From positions 15,745,387 through 15,809,386 of the forward strand of contig OU612069.1 of NCBI GenBank assembly GCA_914767715.1: DNA of 64,000 nt. Direction: 5' to 3'. Positions 11,115-23,700 of this stretch are shown here, one piece after another. The position numbers and the translations under genes are program-made. Under the pieces are notes generated by a model, which saw only the letters and a program-made list of their open reading frames with translations, was not told the origin of the DNA and did no database searches. Source of the DNA: Membranipora membranacea (Eukaryota; Bryozoa; Gymnolaemata; Cheilostomatida; Membraniporidae). Every line of letters begins with the position of its first letter. Position 1 is the first letter of the stretch.

Positions 11115-13530
11115 AGTTTCAAGTGTTTCTAAGTGAGTAAGGAATTCTGCCCAATTATTGGCCAATTTCCCCAGGACCGTACCTATCGATTTTTGTCAAT
11201 TTCTTGCAAAACACCTCGATAGAATACGCATCGTCACAGGGAGCTAATATTTAATATGAGATATAGGGACGTCATTGCGAACTTCAAAACAGAGTTTCAT
11301 GCGTTTCTAAGCGAGTAAGGAATTCTGCCCAATTATTGGCCAATTTCCCCAGGACCGTACCTATCGATTTTTGTCATTTTTTGCAAAACACCATGATAGA
11401 ATACTCATCGTCAACAGGAGCTAATATTTTATATGAGATATAGGGACGTCATCGCGAACGTCAAAACAGAGTTTCATGCGTTTCTAAGCGAGTAAGGAAT
11501 TCTGCCCAATTATTGGCCAATTTCCCCAGGACTGACTTATCGATTTTTGTCAATTTCTTGCAAAACACCTCGATAGAATACGCATCGTCACAGGGAGCTA
11601 ATATTTTATATAAGATATGGGGAAGTCATCCCGAACGTCAAAACAGAGTTTCATGCGTTTCTAAGCGAGCAAGCAATTCATCCCAATTATTGGCCAATCT
11701 CCCCAGGACCGTACCTATCGATTTTTGTCATTTTTTGCAAAACACCATGATAGAATACTCATCGTCAACAGGAGCTAATATTTTATATGAGATATAGGGA
11801 CGTCATCGCGAACGTCAAAACAGAGTTTCATGCGTTTCTAAGCGAGTAAGGAATTCTGCCCAATTATTGGCCAATTTCCCCAGGACCGTACTTATCGATT
11901 TTTGTCAATTTCTTGCAAAACACCTCGATAGAATACGCATCGTCACAGGGAGCTAATATTTTATATAAGATATGGGGAAGTCATCGCGAACGTCAAAACA
12001 GAGTTTCATGCGTTTCTAAGCGAGCAAGCAATTCATCCCAATTATTGGCCAATCTCCCCAGGACCGTACCTATCGATTTTCGTCAATTTCTGGCAAAACA
12101 CCTCGATAGAATGCGCATAGTCACAGGGAGCTAATATTTTATATGATATATAGGGACGTCATTGCGAACGTCAAAACAGAGTTCCAAGCGTTTCTAAGCG
12201 AGTAAGGAATTCTGCCCAATTATTGGCCAATTTCCCCAGGACCGTACCTATCGATTTTTGTCAATTTCTTGCAAAACACCTCGATAGAATACACATCGTC
12301 ACAGGGAACTAATATTTTATATGAGATATAGGGACGTCATCGCGAATGTCAAAACAGAGTTTCAAGTGTTTCTAAGTGAGTAAGGAATTCTGCCCAATTA
12401 TTGGCCAATTTCCCCAGGACCGTACCTATCGATTTTTGTCAATTTCTTGCAAAACACCTCGATAGAATACGCATCGTCACAGGGAGCTAATATTTAATAT
12501 GAGATATAGGGACGTCATTGCGAACTTCAAAACAGAGTTTCATGCGTTTCTAAGCGAGTAAGGAATTCTGCCCAATTATTGGCCAATTTCCCCAGGACCG
12601 TACCTATCGATTTTTGTCATTTTTTGCAAAACACCATGATAGAATACTCATCGTCAACAGGAGCTAATATTTTATATGAGATATAGGGACGTCATCGCGA
12701 ACGTCAAAACAGAGTTTCATGCGTTTCTAAGCGAGTAAGGAATTCTGCCCAATTATTGGCCAATTTCCCCAGGACTGACTTATCGATTTTTGTCAATTTC
12801 TTGCAAAACACCTCGATAGAATACGCATCGTCACAGGGAGCTAATATTTTATATAAGATATGGGGAAGTCATCCCGAACGTCAAAACAGAGTTTCATGCG
12901 TTTCTAAGCGAGCAAGCAATTCATCCCAATTATTGGCCAATCTCCCCAGGACCGTACCTATCGATTTTTGTCATTTTTTGCAAAACACCATGATAGAATA
13001 CTCATCGTCAACAGGAGCTAATATTTTATATGAGATATAGGGACGTCATCGCGAACGTCAAAACAGAGTTTCATGCGTTTCTAAGCGAGTAAGGAATTCT
13101 GCCCAATTATTGGCCAATTTCCCCAGGACCGTACTTATCGATTTTTGTCAATTTCTTGCAAAACACCTCGATAGAATACGCATCGTCACAGGGAGCTAAT
13201 ATTTTATATAAGATATGGGGAAGTCATCGCGAACGTCAAAACAGAGTTTCATGCGTTTCTAAGCGAGCAAGCAATTCATCCCAATTATTGGCCAATCTCC
13301 CCAGGACCGTACCTATCGATTTTCGTCAATTTCTGGCAAAACACCTCGATAGAATGCGCATAGTCACAGGGAACTAATATTTTATATGAGATATAGGGAC
13401 GTCATTGCGAACGTCAAAACAGAGTTTCAAGCGTTTCTAAGCGAGTAAGGAATTCTGCCCAATTATTGGCCAATTTCCCCAGGACCGTACCTATCGATTT
13501 TTGTCAATTTCTTGCAAAACACCTCGATAG
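10740..13530 (+). repeat. 7-monomer higher-order repeat, period 1243 bp, just over two copies
   Basis: Words recur 1243 bases apart (7 x 178 minus 3, because some monomers are 177 bp): ACACATCGTC (11048 and 12291), TAATATTTAATATG, ACCATGATAGAATACTCATC (near 11391 and 12634), GGACTGACTTATCG (near 11531 and 12774), AAGATATGGGGAAGTCATCC, the second AAGATATGGGG monomer (CATCGCG form), and GAATGCGCATAGTC. The second copy differs at its end (GGGAAC with TATGAGATATAG in place of GGGAGC with TATGATATATAG). Open frames of 94 and 73 codons here are satellite read-through, not genes. Confidence 0.8.
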
Positions 13531-16500
13531 AATACGCATCGTCACAGGGAGCTAATATTTTATATGAGATATAGGGACGTCATTGCGAACGGCAAAACAG
13601 AGTTTCAAGCGTTTCTAAGCGAGTAAGGAATTCTGCCCGATTATTGGCCAATTTCCCTAGGACCGTACCTATCGATTTTTGTCAATTTTTGCAAAACACC
13701 ATGATCGAATACTCATCGTAAAAAGGAGCTAATACTTTATATGAGATATAGGGACGTCATCGCGAACGTCAAAACAGAGTTTCATGCGTTTCTAAGCGAG
13801 TAAGGAATTCTGCCCAATTATTGGCCAATTTCCCCAGGACCGTACCTATCGATTTTTGTCAATTTCTTGCAAAACACCTCGATAGAATACGCATCGTCAC
13901 AGGGAACTAATATTTTATATGAGATATAGGGACGTCATTGCGAATGTCAAAACAGAGTTTCAAGTGTTTCTAAGTGAGTAAGGAATTCTGCCCAATTATT
14001 GGCCAATTTCCCGAGGACCGTACCTATCGTTATTTGTCAATTTCTGGCAAAACACCTCGATAGAATACGCATCGTCACAGGGAGCTAATATTTTATATGA
14101 GATATAGGGACGTCATTGCGAACGTCAAAACAGAGTTTCAAGCGTGTCTAATTGAGTAAGGAATTCTGCCCAATTATTGGCCAATTTCCCCAGGACCGTA
14201 CCTATCAATTTTCGTCAATTTCTGGCAAAACACCTCGATAGAATACGCATCGTCACAGGGAGCTAATATTTTATATGAGATATAGGGACGTCATCGCGAA
14301 CGTCAAAACAGAGTTTCATGCGTTTCTAAGCGAGTAAGGAATTCATCCCAATTATTGGCCAATTTCCCCAGGACCGTACCTATCGATTTTTGTCAATTTT
14401 TGCAAAACACCATGATAGAATACTCATCGTCAACAGGAGCTAATATTTTATATGAGATATAGGGACGTCATCGCGAACGTCAAAACAGAGTTTCATGCGT
14501 TTCTAAGCGAGTAAGGAAAACTGGCCAATTATTGGCCAACTTCCCCAGGACCGTACTTATCGATTTTTGTCAATTTCTTGCAAAACACCTCGATAGAATA
14601 CGCATCGTCACAGGGAGCTAATATTTTATATGAGATATAGGGACGTCATCGCGAACGTCAAAACAGAGTTTCATGCGTTTCTAAGCGAGCAAGCAATTCA
14701 TCCCAATTATTGGCCAATCTCCCCAGGACCGTACCTATCGATTTTCGTCAATTTCTGGCAAAACACCTCGATAGAATGCGCATAGTCACAGGGAGCTAAT
14801 ATTTTATATGATATATAGGGACGTCATTGCGAACGTCAAAACAGAGTTCCAAGCGTTTCTAAGCGAGTAAGGAATTCTGCCCAATTATTGGCCAATTTCC
14901 CCAGGACCGTACCTATCGATTTTTGTCAATTTCTTGCAAAACACCTCGATAGAATACGCATCGTCACAGGGAGGTAATACTTTATATGAGATATAGGGAC
15001 GTCATCGCGAACGTCAAAACAGAGTTTCATGCGTTTCTAAGTGAGTAAGGAATTCTGCCCAATTATTGGCCAATTTCCCCAGGACCGTACCTGTCGATTT
15101 TTGTCAATTTCTTGCAAAACACCGCGATAGAATACACATCGTCACAGGGAACTAATATTTTATATGAGATATAGGGACGTCATTGCGAAAGTCAAAACAG
15201 AGTTTCAAGTGTTTCTAAGTGAGTAAGGAATTCTGCCCAATTATTGGCCAATTTCCCCAGGACCGTACCTATCGATTTTTGTCAATTTCTTGCAAAACAC
15301 CTCGATAGAATACGCATCGTCACAGGGAGCTAATATTTAATATGAGATATAGAGACGTCATTGCGAACTTCAAAACAGAGTTTCATGCGTTTCTAAGCGA
15401 GTAAGGAATTCTGCCCAATTATTGGCCAATTTCCCCAGGACCGTACCTATCGATTTTTGTCATTTTTTGCAAAACACCATGATAGAATACTCATCGTCAA
15501 CAGGAGCTAATATTTTATATGAGATATAGGGACGTCATCGCGAACGTCAAAACAGAGTTTCATGCGTTTCTAAGCGAGTAAGGAATTCTGCCCAATTATT
15601 GGCCAATTTCCCCAGGACCGTACTTATCGATTTTTGTCAATTTCTTGCAAAACACCTCGATAGAATACGCATCGTCACAGGGAGCTAATATTTTATATAA
15701 GATATGGGGAAGTCATCCCGAACGTCAAAACAGAGTTTCATGCATTTCTAAGCGAGCAAGCAATTCATCCCAATTATTGGCCAATCTCCCCAGGACCGTA
15801 CCTATCGATTTTCGTCAATTTCTGGCAAAACACCTCGATAGAATGCGCATAGTCACAGGGAACTAATATTTTATATGAGATATAGGGACGTCATTGCGAA
15901 CGTCAAAACAGAGTTTCAAGCGTTTCTAAGCGAGTAAGGAATTCTGCCCAATTATTGGCCAATTTCCCCAGGACCGTACCTATCGATTTTTGTCAATTTC
16001 TTGCAAAACACCTCGATAGAATACGCATCGTCACAGGGAGCTAATATTGTATATGAGATATAGGGATGTCATCGCAAACGTCAAAACAGAGTTTCATACG
16101 TTTCTAAGCGAGGAAAGAATTCTGCCCAATTATTGGCAAATTTCCCCAGGACCGTACCTATCGATTTTTGTCAATTTCTGGCAAAACACCTCGATAGAAT
16201 ACGCATCGTCACAGGGAGCTAATACTTTATATGAGATATAGGGACGTCATTGCGAACGTCAAAACAGAGTTTCAAGCGTTTCTAAGTGAGTAAGGAATTC
16301 TGCACAATTATTGGCCAATTTCCCCAGGACCGTACCTATCGTTATTTGTCAATTTCTGGCAAAACACCTCGATAGAATACTCATCGTCACAGGGAGCTAA
16401 TATTTTATATGAGATATAGGGACGTCATTGCGAACGTCAAAACAGAGTTTCAAGCGTGTCTAAGTGAGTAAGGAATTCTGCCCAATTATTGGCCAATTTC

Positions 16501-17460
16501 CCCAGGACCGTACCTATCGATTTTTGTCATTTTTTGCAAAACACCATGATAGAATACTCATCGTCAACAGGAGCTAATATTGTATATGAGATATAGGGAT
16601 GTCATCGCAAACGTCAAAACAGAGTTTCATACGTTTCTAAGCGAGGAAAGAATTCTGCCCAATTATTGGCAAAGTTCCCCAGGACCGTACCTATCGATTT
16701 TTGTCAATTTCTGGCAAAACACCTCGATAGAATACGCATCGTCACAGGGAGCTAATACTTTATATGAGATATAGGGACGTCATTGCGAACTTCAAAACAG
16801 AGTTTCAAGCGTTTCTAAGTGAGTAAGGAATTCTGCCCAATTATTGGCCAATTTCCCCAGGACCGTACCTATCGTTATTTGTCAATTTCTGGCAAAACAC
16901 CTCGATAGAATACGCATCGTCACAGGGAGCTAATATTTTATATGAGATATAGGGACGTCATTGCGAACGTCAAAACAGAGTTTCAAGCGTGTCTAAGTGA
17001 GTAAGGAATTCTGCCCAATTATTGGCCAATTTCCCCAGGACCGTACCTATCGATTTTTGTCATTTTTTGCAAAACACCATGATAGAATACTCATCGTCAA
17101 CAGGAGCTAATATTTTATATGAGATATAGGGACGTCATTGCGAACGTCAAAACAGAGTTTCAAGCGTGTCTAAGTGAGTAAGGAATTCTGCCCAATTATT
17201 GGCCAATTTCCCCAGGACCGTACCTATCGATTTTCGTCAATTTCTGGCAAAACACCTCGATAGAATACGCATCGTCACAGGGAGCTAATATTTTATATGA
17301 GATATAGGGACGTCATTGCGAACGTCAAAACAGAGTTTCAAGCGTTTCTAAGCGAGTAAGGAATTCTGCCCAATTATTGGCCAATTTCCCCAGGACCGTA
17401 CCTATCGATTTTTGTCAATTTCTTGCAAAACACCTCGATAGAATACGCATCGTCACAGGG
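12440..17460 (+). repeat. Long block D, copy 1 (paralogue of 25.25-31.69 kb)
   Basis: The variant order matches 25250-31690 at an offset of 12808 for roughly 12440-14800, and at 14230 for roughly 13600-17460. The change of offset is explained by an extra 8-monomer unit in the other copy. Shared rare states include GAACGGCAAAACAG (near 13588 and 26397), ACCATGATCGAATACTC with GTAAAAAGG, GTCTAATTGAG, AATTTCCCGAGGACC and GAAAACTGGCC. Confidence 0.8.
14523..14537. repeat. Perfect 7+1+7 inverted repeat in a monomer variant
   Basis: In this variant GAATTCTGCCC becomes GAAAACTGGCC, which turns GCCCAATTATTGGCC into GGCCAATTATTGGCC, a perfect inverted repeat with 7-bp arms and a 1-bp centre, and removes the EcoRI site. 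The same state occurs at 27331, 28753, 38356, 41377, 42088, 46176, 47420, 49552, 56668, 62537 and 63960, twelve copies in all. Canonical monomers have one arm mismatch. Confidence 0.85.
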
Positions 17461-18270
17461 AGCTAATATTTTATATGAGATATAGGGACGTCATTGCGAA
17501 CGTCAAAACAGAGTTTCAAGCGTTTCTAAGTGAGTAAGGAATTCTGCCCAATTATTGGCCAATTTCCCCAGGACCGTACCTATCGATTTTTGTCAATTTC
17601 TTGCAAAACACCTCGATAGAATACGCATCGTCACAGGGAGCTAATATTGTATATGAGATATAGGGATGTCAACGCAAACGTCAAAACAGAGTTTCATACG
17701 TTTCTAAGCGAGGAAGGAATTCTGCCCAATTATTGGCAAATTTCCCCAGGACCGTACCTATCGATTTTTGTCAATTTCTGGCAAAACACCTCGATAGAAT
17801 ACGCATCGTCACAGGGAGCTAATACTTTATATGAGATATAGGGACGTCATTGCGAACTTCAAAACATAGTTTCAAGTGTTTCTAAGTGAGTAAGGAATTC
17901 TGCCCAATTATTGGCCAATTTCCCCAGGACCGTACCTATCGTTATTTGTCAATTTCTGGCAAAACACCTCGATAGAATACGCATCGTCACAGGGAGCTAA
18001 TATTTTATATGAGATATAGGGACGTCATTGCGAACGTCAAAACAGAGTTTCAAGCGTGTCTAAGTGAGTAAGGAATTCTGCCCAATTATTGGCCAATTTC
18101 CCCAGGACCGTACCTATCAATTTTCGTCAATTTCTGGCAAAACACCTCGATAGAATACGCATCGTCACAGGGAGCTAATATTTTATATGAGATATAGGGA
18201 CGTCATCGCGAATGTCAAAACAGAGTTTCAAGTGTTTCTAAGTGAGTAAGGAATTCTGCCCAATTAATGG
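17460..18270 (+). repeat. Satellite monomers linking block D and the 20-monomer repeat
   Basis: About four to five 178-bp monomers. They include the TTGTATATGAG with GGGATGTCAACG form near 17647, ATCGTTATTTGTC near 17939, CTATCAATTTTCG near 18116 and AATTAATGGCC near 18265. The order resembles 700-1300 and 19400-19900. Nothing non-satellite is present. Confidence 0.85.
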
Positions 18271-18678
18271 CCAATTTCCCCAGGACCATACCTATCGATT
18301 TTTGTCAATTTCTTTCAAAACACCTCGATAGAATACGCATCGTCACAGGGAGCTAATATTTTATATGAGATATAGGGACGTCATCGCAAACCTCAAAACA
18401 GAGTTTCAAGCGTTTCTAAGCGAGTAAGGAATTCTGCCCAATTATTGGCCAATTTCCCCAGGACCGTACCTATCGATTTTTGTCAATTTCTTGCAAAACA
18501 CCTCGATAGAATACGCATCGTCACAGGGAGCTAATATTTTATATGAGATATAGGGACGTCATTGCGAACGCCAAAACAGAGTTTCAAGCGTTTCTAAGCG
18601 AGTAAGGAATTCTGCACAATTAATGGCCAATTTCCCCAGGACCGTACCTATCGATTTTTGTCAATTTCTTGCAAAACA

Positions 18679-20300
18679 CCTCGATAGAATACGCAATGTC
18701 ACAGGGAGCTAATATTTTATATGAGATATAGGGACGTCATCGCGAACGTCAAAACAGAGTTTCATGCGTTCCTAAGCGAGTAAGAAATTCATCCCAATTA
18801 TTGGCCAATTTCCCCAGAACCGTACCTCTTGATTTTTGTCAATTTCTTGCAAGACACCTCGAAAGAATACGCATCGTCACAGGGAGCTAATATTTTATAT
18901 GAGATATAGGGACTTCATCGCAAATGTCAAAACAGAGTTTCAAGTGTTTCTAAATGAGTAAGGAATTCTGCCCAATTATTGGCCAATTTCCCCAGGACCG
19001 TACCTATCGATTTTCGTCAATTTCTGGCAAAACACCTCGATAGGATACCCATCGTCACAGGGAGCTAATATTTTATATGAGATATAGGGACGTCATCGCA
19101 AACGTCAAAACAGAGTTTCATGCGTTTCTAAGCGAGGAAGGAATTCTGCCCAATTATTGGCAAATTTCCCCAGGACCGTACCTATCGATTTTTGTCAATT
19201 TCTTGCAAAACACCTCGATAGAATACGCATCGTCACAGGGAGCTAATATTTTATATGAGATATAGGGACGTCATTGCGAAAGTCAAAACAGAGTTTCAAG
19301 CGTTTCTAAGTGAGTAAGGAATTCTGCCCAATTATTGGCCAATTTCCCCAGGACCGTACCTATCGATTTTTGTCAATTTCTTGCAAAACACCTCGATAGA
19401 ATACGCATCGTCACAGGGAGCTAATATTGTATATGAGATATAGGGATGTCAACGCAAACGTCAAAACAGAGTTTCATACGTTTCTAAGCGAGGAAGGAAT
19501 TCTGCCCAATTATTGGCAAATTTCCCCAGGACCGTACCTATCGATTTTTGTCAATTTCTGGCAAAACACCTCGATAGAATACGCATCGTCACAGGGAGCT
19601 AATACTTTATATGAGATATAGGGACGTCATTGCGAACTTCAAAACAGAGTTTCAAGTGTTTCTAAGTGAGTAAGGAATTCTGCCCAATTATTGGCCAATT
19701 TCCCCAGGACCGTACCTATCGTTATTTGTCAATTTCTGGCAAAACACCTCGATAGAATACGCATCGTCACAGGGAGCTAATATTTTATATGAGATATAGG
19801 GACGTCATTGCGAACGTCAAAACAGAGTTTCAAGCGTGTCTAAGTGAGTAAGGAATTCTGCCCAATTATTGGCCAATTTCCCCAGGACCGTACCTATCAA
19901 TTTTCGTCAATTTCTGGCAAAACACCTCGATAGAATACGCATCGTCACAGGGAGCTAATATTTTATATGAGATATAGGGACGTCATCGCGAACGTCAAAA
20001 CAGAGTTTCAAGCGTTTCTAAGCGAGTAAGGAATTTTGCCCAATTATTGGCCAATTTCCCCAGGACCGTACCTATCGATTTTTGTCAATTTCTTGCAAAA
20101 CGCCTCGATAGAATACGCATCGTCACAGGGAGCTAATATTTTATATGAGATATAGGGACTTCATCGCAAATGTCAAAACAGAGTTTCGTGTGTTTCTAAG
20201 TGAGTAAGGAATTCTGCCCAATTATTGGCCAATTTCCCCAGGACCGTACCTATCGATTTTCGTCAATTTCTGGCAAAACACCTCGATAGGATACCCATCG
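18679..20300 (+). repeat. Recurrent block A, copy 3
   Basis: Offset 18678 from position 1. Nearly identical to 1-1620 at all diagnostic sites. A notable private difference is GAGTTTCGTGTG near 20180 where copy 1 has GAGTTTCAAGTG. It contains one more monomer than copy 1 near 20300-20480 (the CATCGCAAACG with GAGGAAGG form). Confidence 0.8.
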
Positions 20301-22238
20301 TCACAGGGAGCTAATATTTTATATGAGATATAGGGACGTCATCGCAAACGTCAAAACAGAGTTTCATGCGTTTCTAAGCGAGGAAGGAATTCTGCCCAAT
20401 TATTGGCAAATTTCCCCAGGACCGTACCTATCGATTTTTGTCAATTTCTGGCAAAACACCTCGATAGAATACGCATCGTCACAGGGAGCTAATAATTTAT
20501 ATGAGATATAGGGACGTCATTGCGAACGTCAAAACAGAGTTTCAAGCGTGTCTAAGTGAGTAAGGAATTCTGCCCAATTATTGGCCAATTTCCCCAGGAC
20601 CGTACCTATCGATTTTCGTCAATTTCTGGCAAAACACCTCGATAGAATACGCATCGTCACAGGGAGCTAATATTTTATATGAGATATAGGGACGTCATTG
20701 CGAACGTCAAAACAGAGTTTCAAGCGTTTCTAAGCGAGTAAGGAATTCTGCCCAATTATTGGCCAATTTCCCCAGGACCGTACCTATCGATTTTTGTCAA
20801 TTTCTTGCAAAACACCTCGATAGAATACGCATCGTCACAGGGAGCTAATATTTTATATGAGATATAGGGACGTCATTGCGAACGCCAAAACAGAGTTTCA
20901 AGCGTTTCTAAGCGAGTAAGGAATTCTGCCCAATTATTGGCCAATTTCCCCAGGACCGTACCTATCGATTTTTGTCAATTTCTTGCAAAACACCTCGATA
21001 GAATACGCAATGTCACTGGGAGCTAATATTTTATATGAGATATAGGGACGTCATCGCGAACGTCAAAACAGAGTTTCATGCGTTTCTAAGCGAGTAAGAA
21101 ATTCATCCCAATTATTGGCCAATTTCCCCAGAACCGTACCTATTGATTTTTGTCAATTTCTTGCAAGACACCTCGAAAGAATACGCATCGTCACAGGGAG
21201 CTAATATTTTATATGAGATATAGGGACGTCATCGCAAACGTCAAAACAGAGTTTCATGCGTTTCTAAGTGAGGAAGGAATTCTGCCCAATTATTGGCAAA
21301 TTTCCCCAGGACCGTACCTATCGATTTTTGTCAATTTCTGGCAAAACACCTCGATAGAATACGCATCGTCACAGGGAGCTAATAATTTATATGAGATATA
21401 GGGACGTCATTGCGAACGTCAAAACAGAGTTTCAAGCGTGTCTAAGTGAGTAAGGAATTCTGCCCAATTATTGGCCAATTTCCGCAGGACCGTACCTATC
21501 GATTTTCGTCAATTTCTGGCAAAACACCTCGATAGAATACGCATCGTCACAGGGAGCTAATATTTTATATGAGATATAGGGACGTCATCGCGAACGTCAA
21601 AACAGAGTTTCATGCGTTTCTAAGCGAGCAAGCAATTCATCCCAATTATTGGCCAATCTCCCCAGGACCGTACCTATCGATTTTCGTCAATTTCTGGCAA
21701 AACACCTCGATAGAATGCGCATAGTCACAGGGAGCTAATATTTTATATGATATATAGGGACGTCATTGCGAACGTCAAAACAGAGTTCCAAGCGTTTCTA
21801 AGCGAGTAAGGAATTCTGCCCAATTATTGGCCAATTTCCCCAAGACCATACCTATCGATTTTTGTCAATTTCTTTCAAAACACCTCGATAGAATACGCAT
21901 CGTCACAGGGAGCTAATATTTTATATGAGATATAGGGACGTCATCGCAAACATCAAAACAGAGTTTCAAGCGTTTCTAAGCGAGTAAGGAATTCTGCCCA
22001 ATTATTGGCCAATTTCCCCAGGACCGTACTTATCGATTTTTGTCAATTTCTTGCAAAACACCTCGATAGAATACGCATCGTCACAGGGAGCTAATATTTT
22101 ATATGAGATATAGGGACGTCATTGCGAACGCCAAAACAGAGTTTCAAGCGTTTCTAAGCGAGTAAGGAATTCTGCCCAATTAATGGCCAATTTCCCCAGG
22201 ACCGTACCTATCGATTTTTGTCAATTTCTTGCAAAACA

Positions 22239-23700
22239 CCTCGATAGAATACGCAATGTCACAGGGAGCTAATATTTTATATGAGATATAGGGACGTCAT
22301 CGCGAACGTCAAAACAGAGTTTCATGCGTTCCTAAGCGAGTAAGAAATTCATCCCAATTATTGGCCAATTTCCCCAGAACCGTACCTCTTGATTTTTGTC
22401 AATTTCTTGCAAGACACCTCGAAAGAATACGCATCGTCACAGGGAGCTAATATTTTATATGAGATATAGGGACTTCATCGCAAATGTCAAAACAGAGTTT
22501 CAAGTGTTTCTAAATGAGTAAGGAATTCTGCCCAATTATTGGCCAATTTCCCCAGGACCGTACCTATCGATTTTCGTCAATTTCTGGCAAAACACCTCGA
22601 TAGGATACCCATCGTCACAGGGAGCTAATATTTTATATGAGATATAGGGACGTCATCGCAAACGTCAAAACAGAGTTTCATGCGTTTCTAAGCGAGGAAG
22701 GAATTCTGCCCAATTATTGGCAAATTTCCCCAGGACCGTACCTATCGATTTTTGTCAATTTCTTGCAAAACACCTCGATAGAATACGCATCGTCACAGGG
22801 AGCTAATATTTTATATGAGATATAGGGACGTCATTGCGAACGTCAAAACAGAGTTTCAAGCGTTTCTAAGTGAGTAAGGAATTCTGCCCAATTATTGGCC
22901 AATTTCCCCAGGACCGTACCTATCGATTTTTGTCAATTTCTTGCAAAACACCTCGATAGAATACGCATCGTCACAGGGAGCTAATATTTTATATGAGATA
23001 TAGGGATGTCAACGCAAACGTCAAAACAGAGTTTCATACGTTTCTAAGCGAGGAAGGAATTCTGCCCAATTATTGGCAAATTTCCCCAGGACCGTACCTA
23101 TCGATTTTTGTCAATTTCTGGCAAAACACCTCGATAGAATACGCATCGTCACAGGGAGCTAATACTTTATATGAGATATAGGGACGTCATTGCGAACTTC
23201 AAAACAGAGTTTCAAGTGGTTCTAAGTGAGTAAGGAATTCTGCCCAATTATTGGCCAATTTCCCCAGGACCGTACCTATCGTTATTTGTCAATTTCTGGC
23301 AAAACACCTCGATAGAATACGCATCGTCACAGGGAGCTAATATTTTATATGAGATATAGGGACGTCATTGCGAACGTCAAAACAGAGTTTCAAGCGTGTC
23401 TAAGTGAGTAAGGAATTCTGCCCAATTATTGGCCAATTTCCCCAGGACCGTACCTATCAATTTTCGTCAATTTCTGGCAAAACACCTCGATAGAATACGC
23501 ATCGTCACAGGGAGCTAATATTTTATATGAGATATAGGGACGTCATCGCGAACGTCAAAACAGAGTTTCAAGCGTTTCTAAGCGAGTAAGGAATTTTGCC
23601 CAATTATTGGCCAATTTCCCCAGGACCGTACCTATCGATTTTTGTCAATTTCTTGCAAAACGCCTCGATAGAATACGCATCGTCACAGGGAGCTAATATT
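22239..23700 (+). repeat. Recurrent block A, copy 4
   Basis: Offset 3560 from copy 3. It keeps the order GCAATGTCAC, CGAAAGAATACG, GGGACTTCATCGC, GGATACCCATCG, GGGATGTCAACG, ATCGTTATTTG, CTATCAATTTTCG. The TTGTATATGAG state is replaced by TTTTATATGAG near 22990, so two linked variants have been separated in this copy. It also has a private GTGGTTCTAAG near 23217. Confidence 0.8.
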
